Below, one piece after another: positions 41,292-41,292 of a DNA stretch of 41,292 bases (the first letter of the stretch is position 1; every line of letters starts with the position of its first letter). Both the position numbers and the translations under genes were made by a program. The notes beneath the pieces are model-generated. The model searched no databases. It saw nothing but the letters and a program-made list of their open reading frames with translations, and was not told where the DNA came from. Source of the stretch: Loigolactobacillus iwatensis (GTDB lineage Bacteria; Bacillota; Bacilli; Lactobacillales; Lactobacillaceae); NCBI RefSeq assembly GCF_003950295.1, contig NZ_RHNP01000027.1:1-41292 (forward strand), read 5' to 3'.

Positions 41292-41292
41292 A

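Noticed and set aside
1-41292. Circular plasmid or excised circle closed by the terminal repeats
   Set aside because: The terminal repeats are inverted, not direct, the inner 8-bp flanks differ, and there is no replication gene.

Overview
The window reads as a chromosomal segment of a low-GC Gram-positive bacterium of the Lactobacillaceae. Supporting signs are strong AGGAGG-type ribosome binding sites, many TTG and GTG starts, Rho-independent terminators after most genes, an Apf-type LysM cell-wall protein, a CopY/CopB copper system, a class 1A dihydroorotate dehydrogenase, a paired CrcB/DUF190 locus and a tandem GtfA/GtfB-like glycosyltransferase pair. The species cannot be fixed from sequence alone. 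There is no rRNA, tRNA, CRISPR array, phage module or replication origin. Both ends of the window carry the same 75-bp sequence in inverted orientation, which looks like the terminus of an insertion sequence (GGCTCT..., ISL3-like). The window is therefore the stretch between two copies of that element, or a contig broken at them.

Layout. 0-7.6 kb, nearly all minus strand: a YitT-family membrane protein, a CDF metal exporter with its own operator, a ClC antiporter followed by a family II pyrophosphatase, an MFS transporter with a CcpA-type site, and the secreted Apf-like LysM protein. 7.9-12.6 kb: a methyltransferase/MarR pair, CopB and CopY with cop boxes, and a cold-shock protein. 12.7-21.8 kb: small proteins, an aldo-keto reductase, an ECF S-component, a GlcD-type FAD oxidase, a 170-bp structured repeat, PyrD, a TetR remnant, an aminotransferase, an NAD(P)-binding protein and a PadR regulator. 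22-29 kb: MntH, a Cof-type HAD phosphatase behind an unusual leader, a 44-aa basic protein, and a two-component system next to the ABC transporter it probably controls. 29-34 kb: a metal P-type ATPase, an HMA chaperone and a Dps-like protein, then a 398-bp mobile structured element, then crcB-crcB-DUF190. 34.4-41 kb: the glycosyltransferase pair, a dehydrogenase-TetR operon divergent from an esterase, and a short-chain dehydrogenase.

Three features stand out. (1) Positions 32120-32517 form a 398-bp element with perfect 13-bp terminal inverted repeats and an exact 8-bp target duplication. It holds two 123-bp direct repeats whose differences preserve four hairpins, with compensatory pairs and G-U wobbles that only work on the plus strand. 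This looks like a non-autonomous transposon carrying a large structured RNA. (2) The metal ATPase and the HMA/Dps-like promoters each have a perfect FNR/CRP-type box (TTGAT-N4-ATCAA) centred at about -41.5 from an identical -10, so both look like class II targets of one FNR-like activator. (3) The HAD phosphatase and the glycosyltransferase operon share a leader module: a six-codon Arg-containing reading frame whose stop codon sits one base before a hairpin, followed by AGACCTTA and the Shine-Dalgarno sequence. This resembles translational attenuation.

Metal handling is the main theme of the segment: Zn/Cd efflux (CDF), Cu efflux (CopY/CopB), Mn uptake (MntH), the FNR-box ATPase/chaperone unit and fluoride export (CrcB).
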